The notes: a model not told the origin generated them from the sequence alone. A stretch of DNA of 15,096 nt from Atlantibacter sp032075065 (GCF_032075065.1 NZ_DAMAZC010000102.1:1-15096), one strand, 5' to 3'; counted from the first letter of the stretch, positions 1-8,900 are shown. Numbers and translations are program-made.

Positions 1-2
1 AA

Positions 3-638
3 CAGTCCCGCAAGCAGGCCACTGCCCAGCACAGCGTGCTGAAAGGGCTGCTCGACCCACGCGTACTGGCCCTGGCGCTGGTCTACTTCGGCACCTCCGC
101 CGGGCTGTACACCCTCGGCATTTGGTCGCCGCAGATCATCAAAACTCTGGGGATCTCCTCGATGTCCGTCGGCCTGCTGAACGCCGTTCCCGCCGTGATT
201 GCTGTCATGGCGATGGTGGTCTGGGCGCGTCATTCCGATCGCACCAATGAACGCCCGTGGCATGTGATCGGCGCCTGCCTGCTGGCGGCCTGCGGTCTGC
301 TGTATGCCGGAACCGCCACCACGGTGGTCACCGTGATCCTGGCGCTAACCATCGTCAACTGCGGCATCAGCGCCTCCAAACCGCCGCTATGGAGTATGCC
401 GACGCTGTTTCTCTCCGGCCCGGCAGCGGCGGCGGGCATCGCCACCATTAACTCCATCGGCAATCTGGGCGGCTTTGTCGGTCCGTTTATGATTGGCGTC
501 ATCAAAGAACACAGCGGCAGTTACACCTGGGGCCTGTGGTTTGTCGCCGGTCTGCTGGTGCTCTCTTCGCTCACGGTATTACTGCTCTCATCCATGAACA
601 AAAAGACTGCGGCCGCCGCGCCGGCGACGCACGTTTAA
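3..638 (+). CDS. MFS permease, C-terminal part (tartrate/dicarboxylate transporter, TtuB-like); 5' end outside the window
   Basis: The open frame runs in from the window edge, so the N-terminal half is missing. About 211 residues remain. They contain several long hydrophobic segments, for example around positions 63-125, 160-230, 280-360, 440-505 and 530-600, as expected for the C-terminal six-helix half of a major facilitator permease. The loop 'WARHSDRTNERPWH' is typical of the anion:cation symporter (ACS) branch, which includes tartrate and 4-hydroxyphenylacetate transporters. The stop codon lies 25 bases before a tartrate dehydrogenase-like gene, followed by a TtuD-like gene. That ttuB-ttuC-ttuD order is the basis for inferring tartrate or a related hydroxy-diacid as substrate. 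The substrate cannot be read from the sequence alone. An in-frame GTG at 36 is internal and not a likely start. Confidence 0.85.
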   Translation, partial: QSRKQATAQHSVLKGLLDPRVLALALVYFGTSAGLYTLGIWSPQIIKTLGISSMSVGLLNAVPAVIAVMAMVVWARHSDRTNERPWHVIGACLLAACGLLYAGTATTVVTVILALTIVNCGISASKPPLWSMPTLFLSGPAAAAGIATINSIGNLGGFVGPFMIGVIKEHSGSYTWGLWFVAGLLVLSSLTVLLLSSMNKKTAAAAPATHV

Positions 639-663
639 CCTCTCTTTTAACAGGAAACTCATC

Positions 664-1731
664 ATGACAAATTATTCAATCGCCGCTATTCCCGCTGACG
701 GTATTGGTCCGGAAGTGATCTCCGCCGGGATCGATGTGTTAAAAGCGCTGGAAAAACGCCTCGGCACGCTGCGTTTCTCCTTCCAGACCTTTGAGTGGGG
801 CTCGGATTATTACAAAGCCCACGGCGTGATGATGCCGGAAGACGGCCTGGCGCAGCTAAAAACCTTCGATGCCATCTATTTTGGCGCGGTGGGCGCGCCG
901 GACGTGCCGGACCATATCACCCTGTGGGGCCTGCGTCTGCCGATCTGCCAGGGATTCGACCAGTACGCCAACGTGCGTCCAACCCGCATCCTGCCGGGGA
1001 TTGAGTCGCCGCTGCGCCACGCCGGGCCGGGCGCGCTGGACTGGGTGATCGTGCGGGAAAACTCGGAAGGCGAATATTCCGGCAACGGCGGACGCGCCCA
1101 CCGGGGATTGCCGGAAGAAGTCGGCACCGAAGTGGCGATTTTCACCCGCGTCGGCGTAACGCGCATTATGCGCTATGCCTTCCGTCTGGCGCAGTCGCGC
1201 CCGCGCAAATTGCTGACCGTGGTGACTAAATCCAACGCCCAGCGCCACGGCATGGTGATGTGGGATGAAATCGCGGCGGAAGTGGCGGCGGAATTCCCGG
1301 ACGTGACCTGGGACAAGATGCTGGTGGACGCCATGACGGTGCGCATGACGCTGCATCCGCAATCCCTGGACACCATCGTCGCCACCAACCTGCACGCCGA
1401 TATCCTGTCGGATCTGGCGGGGGCGCTGGCAGGCAGCCTGGGCGTTGCGCCGACCGCCAATATCGACCCGGAACGCCGTTTCCCGTCGATGTTCGAACCG
1501 ATCCACGGCTCGGCGTTTGACATCACAGGCAAGGGCATCGCTAACCCGGTAGCCAGCTTCTGGACCGCGGCGCAGATGCTGGAACACCTCGGCGAAGCGG
1601 ACGCGGCGGCGCTGCTGCTGAGCGCGGTGGATCGGGTCTGCGCGGCGGGCATTAAGACGCCGGACGTCGGCGGCAGCGCCAACACCCGTCAGGTGACCGA
1701 CGCGGTGATTAACGCCATTCTGGAAAGTTAA
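664..1731 (+). CDS. ttuC: Tartrate dehydrogenase / D-malate dehydrogenase (decarboxylating), TtuC/DmlA-like
   Basis: This 355-residue protein belongs to the isopropylmalate/isocitrate dehydrogenase fold. Family members oxidise tartrate, or oxidatively decarboxylate D-malate, with NAD+ and a divalent metal in the cytoplasm. Visible motifs are the N-terminal 'IPADGIGPEV', the substrate-binding 'YANVRPTRI' (about residues 101-109), 'RENSEGEYSG' (131-140) with the likely catalytic Tyr138, and 'VTKSNAQRHG' with catalytic Lys189. Metal-binding aspartates are at about 222, 246 and 250, and the C-terminal nucleotide motif is 'EPIHGSAFDITGKGIANP'. The length matches E. coli DmlA (about 361). An AGGA ribosome site at 652-655, 8 bases before the ATG, supports the start. 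It lies between a permease and a glycerate kinase-type gene in what looks like one operon. Tartrate is favoured over D-malate by the TtuD neighbour, but family assignment alone cannot separate the two. Confidence 0.9.
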   Translation: MTNYSIAAIPADGIGPEVISAGIDVLKALEKRLGTLRFSFQTFEWGSDYYKAHGVMMPEDGLAQLKTFDAIYFGAVGAPDVPDHITLWGLRLPICQGFDQYANVRPTRILPGIESPLRHAGPGALDWVIVRENSEGEYSGNGGRAHRGLPEEVGTEVAIFTRVGVTRIMRYAFRLAQSRPRKLLTVVTKSNAQRHGMVMWDEIAAEVAAEFPDVTWDKMLVDAMTVRMTLHPQSLDTIVATNLHADILSDLAGALAGSLGVAPTANIDPERRFPSMFEPIHGSAFDITGKGIANPVASFWTAAQMLEHLGEADAAALLLSAVDRVCAAGIKTPDVGGSANTRQVTDAVINAILES

Positions 1732-1742
1732 CGGAGGGGGTT

Positions 1743-3014
1743 ATGGCGATCTCTCAGGATGCACAATACCGTGGCGAACTGCGGGAGATTTTCCAGGCGG
1801 CGATCCAGCGGGCCGATCCGAGCGACGTGCTGCGTCAGGCGCTGCCGGAAAAGCCTGGCGGGCGCTGCGTGGTGGTCGGCGCGGGCAAGGCCAGCGCCGC
1901 CATGGCGGCGGTGCTGGAATCCGCCTGGCCGGACGTGGCGCTGAGCGGCGTGGTGGTGACGCGCTACGGCCATGCGGTGGCCTGCCAGCGTATCCGGATT
2001 ATTGAAGCGGCCCATCCGGTGTCGGACTGCATGAGCGAAATGGCGTCGATGCTGGCGCTGGAAAGCGTGAAGGATCTGGGACCGGATGACTGCGTGATTG
2101 CCCTGATGTCCGGTGGCGGATCGGCGTTGTTGGCGCTGCCGCGTCCCGGTATCAGCCTGGCGGATAAGCAGGCGCTCACCAAATCGTTGTTGCGCAGCGG
2201 GGCGACCATCCACGAAATCAACGTGGTGCGCAAGCAGCTGTCGGATATCAAGGGCGGGCGACTGGCGAAAGCGGCGTATCCGGCGCGGGTAGTGACGCTG
2301 GCGATCAGCGATGTGCCGGGGGATGACCCCGGCGATATCGCCTCCGGCCCGACGGTCGCGGATAACAGCTCGGCGGCGCAGGCGCAGACAATTCTGGCGC
2401 GCTATCACATCCCGGTGCCGGAGACAGTGCGGCGCGTGCTGAACGCGCCGCGTGAGCCGGTGCGGGAAGGCGATATCCGCAGCGAGGTGCGAACGATCGC
2501 CACGCCGCACTCGGCATTGCAGGCGGCGGCGCAGATGGCTGAAAAGCTCGGCTATACGCCGCTGATCCTCGGCGATGCGCTGGAGGGCGAAAGCGCCCAG
2601 ATGGGCATCATGATGGCCGGGATCGCCCGTTCGGTGAAGCGCCACGGCTTACCGGTGAAGCCGCCCGCAATCTTGCTGAGCGGCGGAGAAACCACCGTGA
2701 CGCTGGGCAACAGCGAGGGCGGGCGCGGCGGGCGCAATTGCGAGTTTTTGCTCAGCCTGGCGGTGGCGCTCAAAGGCGAGGCGGGGATTTGGGCCATCGC
2801 CGGGGACAGCGACGGCATTGACGGCACCGAGGACGCCGCCGGCGCGGTTATCGGGCCGGATACCCTGACGCGCGGGCCGGATGCCGGCGCATTCCTCGAC
2901 GCCCATGACAGCTACAGTTATTTTGCCGCGCAGCAGGCGCTGGTGATCACCGGCCCGACGCTGACCAACGTTAACGATATCCGCGCGCTCCTGATCGCGC
3001 CGGAAGATCCCTGA
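1743..3014 (+). CDS. ttuD: Glycerate 2-kinase / hydroxypyruvate reductase, MOFRL family (TtuD)
   Basis: This is a 423-residue cytoplasmic enzyme of the DUF4147 plus MOFRL two-domain family. Members were first named hydroxypyruvate reductase in Agrobacterium tartrate operons and later shown in several bacteria to be glycerate 2-kinases. Visible are the N-terminal 'VVVGAGKASAAMA' (about 43-55), the glycine/serine loop 'LMSGGGSALLALP' (about 111-123), and 'RKQLSDIKGGRLA' near residue 170. The C-terminal MOFRL part carries 'LLSGGETTVTLG', 'GRGGRNCEF' and 'GDSDGIDGTEDAAGA'. The gene starts 11 bases after the ttuC stop with a strong GGAGG site at 1733-1737, so the two are co-transcribed. It would process the hydroxypyruvate/glycerate formed from tartrate. 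Whether it acts as reductase or kinase is not decidable here; the kinase assignment has the better family support. Confidence 0.9.
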   Translation: MAISQDAQYRGELREIFQAAIQRADPSDVLRQALPEKPGGRCVVVGAGKASAAMAAVLESAWPDVALSGVVVTRYGHAVACQRIRIIEAAHPVSDCMSEMASMLALESVKDLGPDDCVIALMSGGGSALLALPRPGISLADKQALTKSLLRSGATIHEINVVRKQLSDIKGGRLAKAAYPARVVTLAISDVPGDDPGDIASGPTVADNSSAAQAQTILARYHIPVPETVRRVLNAPREPVREGDIRSEVRTIATPHSALQAAAQMAEKLGYTPLILGDALEGESAQMGIMMAGIARSVKRHGLPVKPPAILLSGGETTVTLGNSEGGRGGRNCEFLLSLAVALKGEAGIWAIAGDSDGIDGTEDAAGAVIGPDTLTRGPDAGAFLDAHDSYSYFAAQQALVITGPTLTNVNDIRALLIAPEDP

Positions 3015-3086
3015 AATCGCACAAACCGGAACAGGCATTCGTTATTAAAGGCTATAACTGTAGGGTGTTTTTACAGGAACCCGGTT

Positions 3087-3914
3087 ATGGCCTTTATTAA
3101 TGATTATTTTGCGCGCATCGGTTTTTGCGGTGAGGCGCGCGTGGATTACGCGACGTTAAAACAGCTGCACTTGCTGCACACCTGCCATATCCCCTTCGAA
3201 AACCTCGACGTGCTGCTGGAACGGCCCATTTTGCTGGATGACGCCCACCTTTCTGACAAGCTGCTTAGCGCCCGGCGCGGTGGCTATTGCTACGAGCAGA
3301 ACGGCGTCTTTACCCGCGCGCTGCGCGAGTTGGGTTTCGCGGTGCAGGATCTGGGGGCGCGGGTAGTGCTGGCTAATCCCCCGGAGATGCCGCCGCGCAC
3401 CCATCGGCTGTCGCTGATTACCCTTGACGATACTCAATGGCTGGCGGATGTGGGCTTCGGCGGCCAGACGCTGTCGACCCCGATTGCATTTATCCCGGAT
3501 GCGGTGCAAAACACGCCGCACGGCAGCTACCGGCTGATCCAGAATGAAGACGATTACTCTCTTGAGACGCGCAACGACGAGGGCTGGCAGGCGCTGTACC
3601 GCTTCGACCTGGCGCACCAGTATCCGGCGGATTATCTGATGGCGAATCATTTTGTCTCCCGCTGGCCGGACTCCCATTTCCGGCATCATTTGCTGCTGGC
3701 GCTGATGCGCCCCGACGGCGGCAAAATCACGCTGCTTAACCGGCGCGTCACCCGGCGTGTGCCTGGCCATCCTGCCGCTACGGAAGAATTACCCAATGCC
3801 GATGCGCTGTATGATTGCCTGGTGGAGGAGTGCGGGCTTTCCTTATCGCACCCGATGCATGGGGTGAGCCGTGAGGCGCTGCGGGCGGTGATGGCGCGGG
3901 TCGAACAGCCGTGA
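3087..3914 (+). CDS. nhoA: Arylamine N-acetyltransferase / N-hydroxyarylamine O-acetyltransferase
   Basis: This 275-residue cytoplasmic enzyme transfers acetyl from acetyl-CoA to arylamines and N-hydroxyarylamines. It aligns by eye over its full length with E. coli NhoA (281 residues), for example at 'HIPFENLDVLL', 'ARRGGYCYEQNGVF', 'PPRTHRL' and 'ADVGFGGQTL'. The Cys-His-Asp triad is intact at Cys68 (RGGYCYEQNG), His106 (PPRTHRL) and Asp121 (LADVGFG). An AGGA site at 3075-3078, 8 bases before the ATG, supports the start. It follows ttuD by 72 bases with no visible terminator between them, so partial read-through from the tartrate operon is possible. A loose -10-like TATAAC at 3053-3058 may instead give it its own promoter. 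Its presence beside tartrate genes has no obvious functional link. Confidence 0.95.
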   Translation: MAFINDYFARIGFCGEARVDYATLKQLHLLHTCHIPFENLDVLLERPILLDDAHLSDKLLSARRGGYCYEQNGVFTRALRELGFAVQDLGARVVLANPPEMPPRTHRLSLITLDDTQWLADVGFGGQTLSTPIAFIPDAVQNTPHGSYRLIQNEDDYSLETRNDEGWQALYRFDLAHQYPADYLMANHFVSRWPDSHFRHHLLLALMRPDGGKITLLNRRVTRRVPGHPAATEELPNADALYDCLVEECGLSLSHPMHGVSREALRAVMARVEQP

Positions 3915-4015
3915 ATTTATTTGCCATAAGTATGAATAAGCCCATTCCATATGGTTCTTTGATTAAAGGGTGTTAGCATATCGCCCCCTGAGTTGTACTG
4001 ATTTAATGAGGTTGT

Positions 4016-4825
4016 ATGAAGATTAAGCTCATCGCGGTGGATATGGATGGCACCTTTCTCAACGAGAAAAAGGATTACGATCGGGAAAGGTTTCAACGGC
4101 AGTACCACGCGCTGAAGGAGAAGGGCATCAAGTTTGTGGTCGCCAGCGGCAACCAGTACTACCAGCTTATTTCATTCTTCCCTGAGATTTGTCACGACAT
4201 CGCGTTCGTTGCGGAAAACGGCGCGCTGGTTTATGACCAGGGGCAGCGCGTTCATCACGGTGAGCTGACCACCGCCCAGTTCCATAAAGTGGTGGATGAA
4301 CTCGGCGAATTCGACGGCATCAACTTCGTGGTCTGCGGGCTGGAGAGCGCATATTACCGCACCGGCGCGCCGCAGGCGTTTATCGATTTGATGTCGAAAC
4401 ACTATCACCGCCTGAAGCCGGTGGACGATCTGTACGCCATCGACGATGTGATCTTTAAATTCTCACTGAATTTGCATGATGACGCGATACCGGCGCTGGT
4501 GGACAGCCTGCACCATTCGCTGGACGGCATCGTCAAGCCCGTGACCAGCGGTTTCGGTTTTGTGGATTTGATTATTCCCGGGTCACATAAGGCCAGCGGC
4601 TTACAGCGCCTGATGGCGCGCTGGGATATCAATCCCGGCGAATGCGTAGCGGTGGGCGACAGCGGCAACGATATTGAGATGCTGCAACTGGCGGGGTACT
4701 CCTTCGCCATGGACAATGCCGCGCCGGAAGTGAAAAAGATCGCCAAATACGCCACCGGATCGCTGAACCACAGCGGCGCGCTGGACGTGATTGACGCGGT
4801 GCTGGAACAGCGGTTGCCCGCCTGA
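4016..4825 (+). CDS. ybiV: HAD-IIB (Cof-type) sugar phosphatase, YbiV/SupH-like
   Basis: This 269-residue soluble hydrolase has all four HAD motifs. They are 'DMDGTFLN' with nucleophile Asp9 and acid/base Asp11, 'VVASGNQ' with Ser44, a lysine in 'GSHKASGLQRL', and 'GDSGNDIEML' with Asp215 and Asp219. Several stretches match E. coli YbiV (SupH) nearly word for word, including 'SGNQYYQLISFFPE', 'VAENGALVY', 'KHYHRLKP' and 'PVTSGFGF'. YbiV dephosphorylates sugar phosphates such as fructose-1-phosphate in vitro. The ATG follows GAGG at 4008-4011 with only 4 bases of spacing. The gene sits alone between nhoA and a minus-strand remnant. It is not next to ybiU/ybiW as in E. coli, so it may be a paralogue of the core gene rather than its direct counterpart; the symbol is therefore given on similarity only. 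Confidence 0.85.
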   Translation: MKIKLIAVDMDGTFLNEKKDYDRERFQRQYHALKEKGIKFVVASGNQYYQLISFFPEICHDIAFVAENGALVYDQGQRVHHGELTTAQFHKVVDELGEFDGINFVVCGLESAYYRTGAPQAFIDLMSKHYHRLKPVDDLYAIDDVIFKFSLNLHDDAIPALVDSLHHSLDGIVKPVTSGFGFVDLIIPGSHKASGLQRLMARWDINPGECVAVGDSGNDIEMLQLAGYSFAMDNAAPEVKKIAKYATGSLNHSGALDVIDAVLEQRLPA

Positions 4826-4975
4826 TTACTCGCAGTGCGCGTGGTGGTAGAGGAAGTGATTGCGTGAGGCGATATACTCCTCTACCGCCAGCCAGCCGCA
4901 GGTTTGCTTATAAAACGCCAGCAGCTGGATCAGCATCTCTATTCTTAGGTAAGCATCATGCGACCCGGTTAACGG
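4826..4975 (-). pseudogene. Orphan 3' coding tail (49 codons) directly downstream of, and in frame with, the LuxR gene; unrecognised
   Basis: On the minus strand the 49 codons after the TAG that ends the LuxR-type gene stay open to a TAA at 4826-4828. The reading is protein-like: aromatic-rich, with 'LIQLLAFYKQTCGWLAVEEY' and an ending 'NHFLYHHAHCE'. It is also richer in GC than the LuxR gene beside it. The only ATG start is at 4934-4936, which would give 36 residues, and it has no clear ribosome site. The best reading is the 3' tail of an older gene whose 5' part was replaced when the AT-rich LuxR/autotransporter module arrived. Alternatives are a short independent gene or a read-through extension of the regulator. 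I do not recognise the family. Confidence 0.5.
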
Positions 4976-5587
4976 CTATTTCATATAGCAAAAGGTGTTG
5001 TACAGACCAATCAAATTATTGACTTTGAATTTTTCATAAATGCTTCGCCGGTGGCAACTCACTGTTTTCTGGGATAAATTCAAATAGCGTGAAATCTCTT
5101 TGTTATTTTTCCCCGAGACAATATACGGCAGCACCACTTCTTCTTTACGCGTCAGGTTCGAGGCCTTTTCGATGCGATACCAGGCAGTATTTTTAACAAT
5201 AGTTTTATGCTGCGTGCAGCCGTGCAACTCCCGGAGTATCCGCGCCAGTTTTCTCAGGGAGTCGGTACAGTTAAGTGCATAATCGGCAACAGTATTTATC
5301 AGAATATTTTCAATGGTATTTGAAAAGCGGGCTTCACGGGTCATCAATATCAGCGTCAGCTCAGGAACAATAGACTTTATTTCCATTAATGCGATTAATA
5401 ATGAGATGTCCTGCTGCTCATAATCAACAATAATAGCTTTAACCTGCGCATATTTTTGAAAAGAGGCTTTATCTATTTGCGTAACGTATTCAATCCGGGA
5501 AAATGAAGTGCAATCACAGATGTAACTTTCCTGAAAGCTTTCAAATCCGTTTTTAAATAATCCACAATTCGTTACAACGATAATCAT
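4976..5587 (-). CDS. LuxR/GerE-type transcriptional regulator with degenerate receiver-like N-terminus
   Basis: This is a predicted DNA-binding regulator of 203 residues. The C-terminal part, from about residue 143, is a GerE helix-turn-helix: 'LTRKEEVVLPYIVSGKNNKEISRYLN' followed by 'SQKTVSCHRRSIYEKFKV'. The N-terminal part has strand patterns like a response-regulator receiver ('AIIVDYEQQD', 'LTLILMT'), but no confident phosphoacceptor pocket can be seen, as in RcsA/BglJ/EcpR-like regulators. The start is chosen at 5587 because AAGGG lies 7 bases upstream of that ATG. An in-frame ATG at 5647 would add 20 residues without a ribosome site. The gene is AT-rich with many A/T-ending codons, unlike the genes to its left, which suggests acquisition. 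It is divergent from the autotransporter across a shared upstream region and is the obvious candidate to control it; this is inferred from position. Confidence 0.85.
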   Translation of the reverse strand: MIIVVTNCGLFKNGFESFQESYICDCTSFSRIEYVTQIDKASFQKYAQVKAIIVDYEQQDISLLIALMEIKSIVPELTLILMTREARFSNTIENILINTVADYALNCTDSLRKLARILRELHGCTQHKTIVKNTAWYRIEKASNLTRKEEVVLPYIVSGKNNKEISRYLNLSQKTVSCHRRSIYEKFKVNNLIGLYNTFCYMK

Positions 5588-5903
5588 ACCCATACCCTTC
5601 AGGGGAAACTTACCAGGAATATTCCATCCTGGGCCAGGAATTTGCAATTCAGAAGATATTCTATGAGTATAAGATTAATCTTATCCAAATAGCGACATAA
5701 CGTGCGGTTGATTTTTTTATTGGTAACTAAATGCGTATAAAAACAAGAAATTGTAATTGCTAATAAGAATTTTCCTGGTGGCAAGTCTTTGGTCTTAACA
5801 AGGTAATTCAGGAAGTTTGTTATTGTTATTAAAAGCAAGGCGTGGCGATAAGAAATTGTAAACGCTTTGCTGGTTTTTTTATTCTCACAAAAGGAGCTTG
5901 ATC
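5588..5903. promoter_or_regulatory. AT-rich divergent intergenic region between LuxR regulator and autotransporter
   Basis: About 316 bases without a convincing gene. The stretch is strongly AT-rich with A- and T-tracts, the kind of DNA usually bound and silenced by H-NS in enterobacteria. It must hold both divergent promoters. A weak sigma-70-like pair for the autotransporter is TTGTTA at 5823-5828 and GATAAG at 5847-5852, with 18 bases between them. An AAGGAG ribosome site lies at 5891-5896. No clear dyad operator was found by eye. A minus-strand open frame at 5599-5838 covers much of it but looks like chance. Confidence 0.55.
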
Positions 5904-8900
5904 ATGAGAAAGTATTTCCAGTTAACACCTGTCGCACAAAGTATGGCCATTATTTTTACCGGTAGCATGGTTATGGCCAGTTCCAGCTATGCCAGCGAGT
6001 GCGTATCTACCAGCGGAAATGGGATATGCGGGCTGGTTGAAAGTGATATGACGCTTTACGGCGATTATGCGCCAGCCAAAGCCTGGTATTTTAAAGTCCC
6101 TTCGCAAAACGCCATTATTGACGGCAATGCCAAAGCGCAAAACCTGTATACCGCCGCTGGCGGTGCTTCACGTGGCGATAACGATCTACAAAGCTTACTG
6201 GTTGATGGAGCTAAACTGGATGGCTTTTATATCAACGCCAGTAAGGGCGGTTCGGTCAATATTACCCTGGTCAATGATGCCTCGGTGGACTGGTTGGAAG
6301 CGGGCGGCTCCACCACCCACAGCCATATTATCGTTGATCATTCGACACTGAATGGTGCCGACCCAACAAAAGATTACGACCGAAATACCCGAGGAAAAGC
6401 CTACGCCAAAGGCTACGCCATTTATCTGGATGCAGGCGATAAAGGTAATCAGCAAATTGAAATCACCAATAATAGCCAATTGACCGGCGGTATTTATACC
6501 GGCGGCGCAGGCAGACATCTTATTTCCCTGGAAGACAGTGAGATTAATAAAGGTGGGATCCTGATTTATAATGGCCTGGGTGATAATACGGTAGCGCTGA
6601 AAAACAGCGTCATTGATAGCCGCAACGCGGCAAACGCCACCAAAACTGCCATTAATCTGTTAGGGCTTACCTCGTCGGCGAACACCAATACCGTTCAGGT
6701 TGAACAAAGCGACCTGTTCGGCACGTTAGCCGTCAGCGGCTCCGGCGGCATCACGCGGGTCTCGCTGGATGGCAGCAGCGCGACAGCCACCACTGACACC
6801 AATAAAAATGCGCTCTCTTTAACTAATGCCAAACAAACGTTTTTAAACGTTAACGATTCTATGGTGACCGGAAATACCGATCTCGCCGGTACCGTTCTTA
6901 TTAGCAGTACTTTTACTTCCAGCCAACTCTCAGGGAATTTAACGCTCCGCAATGCTAACGATATCCAGGTTACGCTGGCCGATAGCGTGGTGGAAGGAAA
7001 CATTACCGCCAGCGCCGGAAAAGGCGATCTGGCGCTGCATATTACCGAGCACAGCCTGGTGACCGGCGATATTAACCTCAACGGCACAACTCTTCAGAAT
7101 GTTTCCGTGTGGCTGGATAACGCGCAAGTGCAGGGCAACCTCTACGGCAACGGCAGCAGCGTGTTAAACCTCGGCTCCTCCATACAGCAGATTGACGGCG
7201 GAAAATTCAGCGGCTTTAACGCCTTGAACCTGAACGGCAACCTGGTGATGGAGGGCGGTTTCAGCGATGCCAACGTCGGCCAGCAGCTGACGGTGAGCGG
7301 GGGCAACGTGGTTGCGCCGGTGAATCTCACCCAGGGCAACCTTGCGTTTAGCGCCAGCAAGCTGATTGCCGACACGCTGACGCTCGGCGACGCCTCGTCG
7401 CTGACGCTGAATAACAGCGTACTGGAAACCCACTCGGCGCAGCTGTTTGCCCAGGCCGCTTCTTCAGAATCAGACAGTGCGGAGAGCCTTACGCTGTCCG
7501 GCTCGCGTATCGCCTTTAACGACAGCGTACTGGCGCTGAACGATAGCGCTTACCGTCTCGATTACGTGAGATCGGTGAACGAACTGCTGGCAGGCCAGAA
7601 CGGCTATTCGCTGGTGATGACGGGAACGCTGGTGGATGGCGACCAGGCTACCGGCACCACCACGCTGAATGACGCGGCGATGACCGGCGCGGTGCTGGCC
7701 AACGTGGCGGTGACGGCGGATAAAAACCGCATCCAGATTGGCGGCACCACCACCGATGCCGATACCCAACACGTGGCGAACGGCTTCGGCGCGGCGCAGT
7801 TGCAGCTTAACGGCCAGGGCAATCCTGCGGTGGTGATTGAAGGCGACCAGTCGCTGACGCTGACCGGCGCGCTCGGCGGACCGCTGATCGTCTCGTCTGG
7901 CATCGCCGCCAGTAACGTGACCGTTAACGTGAATCAGGGCACCCTGAATCTGGGTAACGTGGTCACCGGGGCCAGCGAATCTACCCTGGATGGTGTGATT
8001 AACGTTGAAAGCGCAGGGGTGATGAACGTTGCCGCAGGCCATCACACCGTGACCGGTTCTGGCGTAGTTAACCGCGGCGCGCTGAAAATCAGTCAAAACG
8101 CCACGCTGACGGCGGATGTAGCGATTCAGGATCAAGGACAGATGGCGGTGGCCGGGACAGTCAACGCCGGATCGTTAACCGCCACCAGCGACGCGCGTAT
8201 CACCGTCGGTGATGCCAGCGCCGCCGGGGTGCTGACCGCTGAAAACGTGGATTTGCAGGGGGCCGCGCTGTTTATTGACCCGGTCTGGCAGGATGGCGCA
8301 ACGCTGAGCGACGCTTCCCGCGTAGCGCTGGGCGGCAATCAGGTCAATGGACGGCTGACTGCGGGGCAAAATTCACTGTTGATGCTGGGCGGCAGCGATG
8401 TTGACAGCGTAAACCGTGATTTCGCCGCCAGCGGCCTGGTCTGGGGGCAGGATGTCACCGCTGCGCTGGCTGTCCAGGCCCCGCAAACGCTGGTGGCCGG
8501 GCAGGGCGGGTTGCGTATCGACGGCAGTCTCACCGCAGCCGCCCCGGCGGCGGATCGCGATGCCACGGCCAACGCTGCCGTCTTCGGCGAGCAGTCGCTG
8601 TTGATGGTGAATAGCGCTTCGACCACTAACGGCAACGTGGCGTTGACCGCCAGCAGCGGGACGCTGAGCGTGGCGGACAGTGCGAAGCTGTATATTGCCG
8701 ATGCCCAGGCGAACCGCACCTATGCCATCGCCGACGGTTTCACGACCCTGGATATCGCCGGTAACGGCTGGCGTGACGCTAACCTGATCGCCAACAAACT
8801 GTTGCAGGCGACGCTCAGCCCGACGCAGGACGGCGTGAACGTCACGACCACCGCTAAACGCGCCAGCGAGGTGTTGCCGGGCGTCATGGTCAGCAATGCG

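Noticed and set aside
856..1587. 243-codon minus-strand open frame opposite ttuC
   Set aside because: Shadow frame of the dehydrogenase with the same biased composition.
1728..2645. 305-codon minus-strand open frame opposite ttuD
   Set aside because: Shadow of a strongly supported MOFRL-family gene; the translation is low-complexity Arg/His/Gln-rich with no motif.
3921..3955. Possible promoter TTGCCA (3921-3926) for the ybiV-like gene
   Set aside because: No acceptable -10 hexamer at 16-18 bases spacing.
5599..5838. 79-codon minus-strand open frame upstream of the LuxR gene
   Set aside because: It lies in AT-rich regulatory DNA, lacks a convincing ribosome site, and its length is expected by chance at that composition; it also crosses the LuxR upstream signals.
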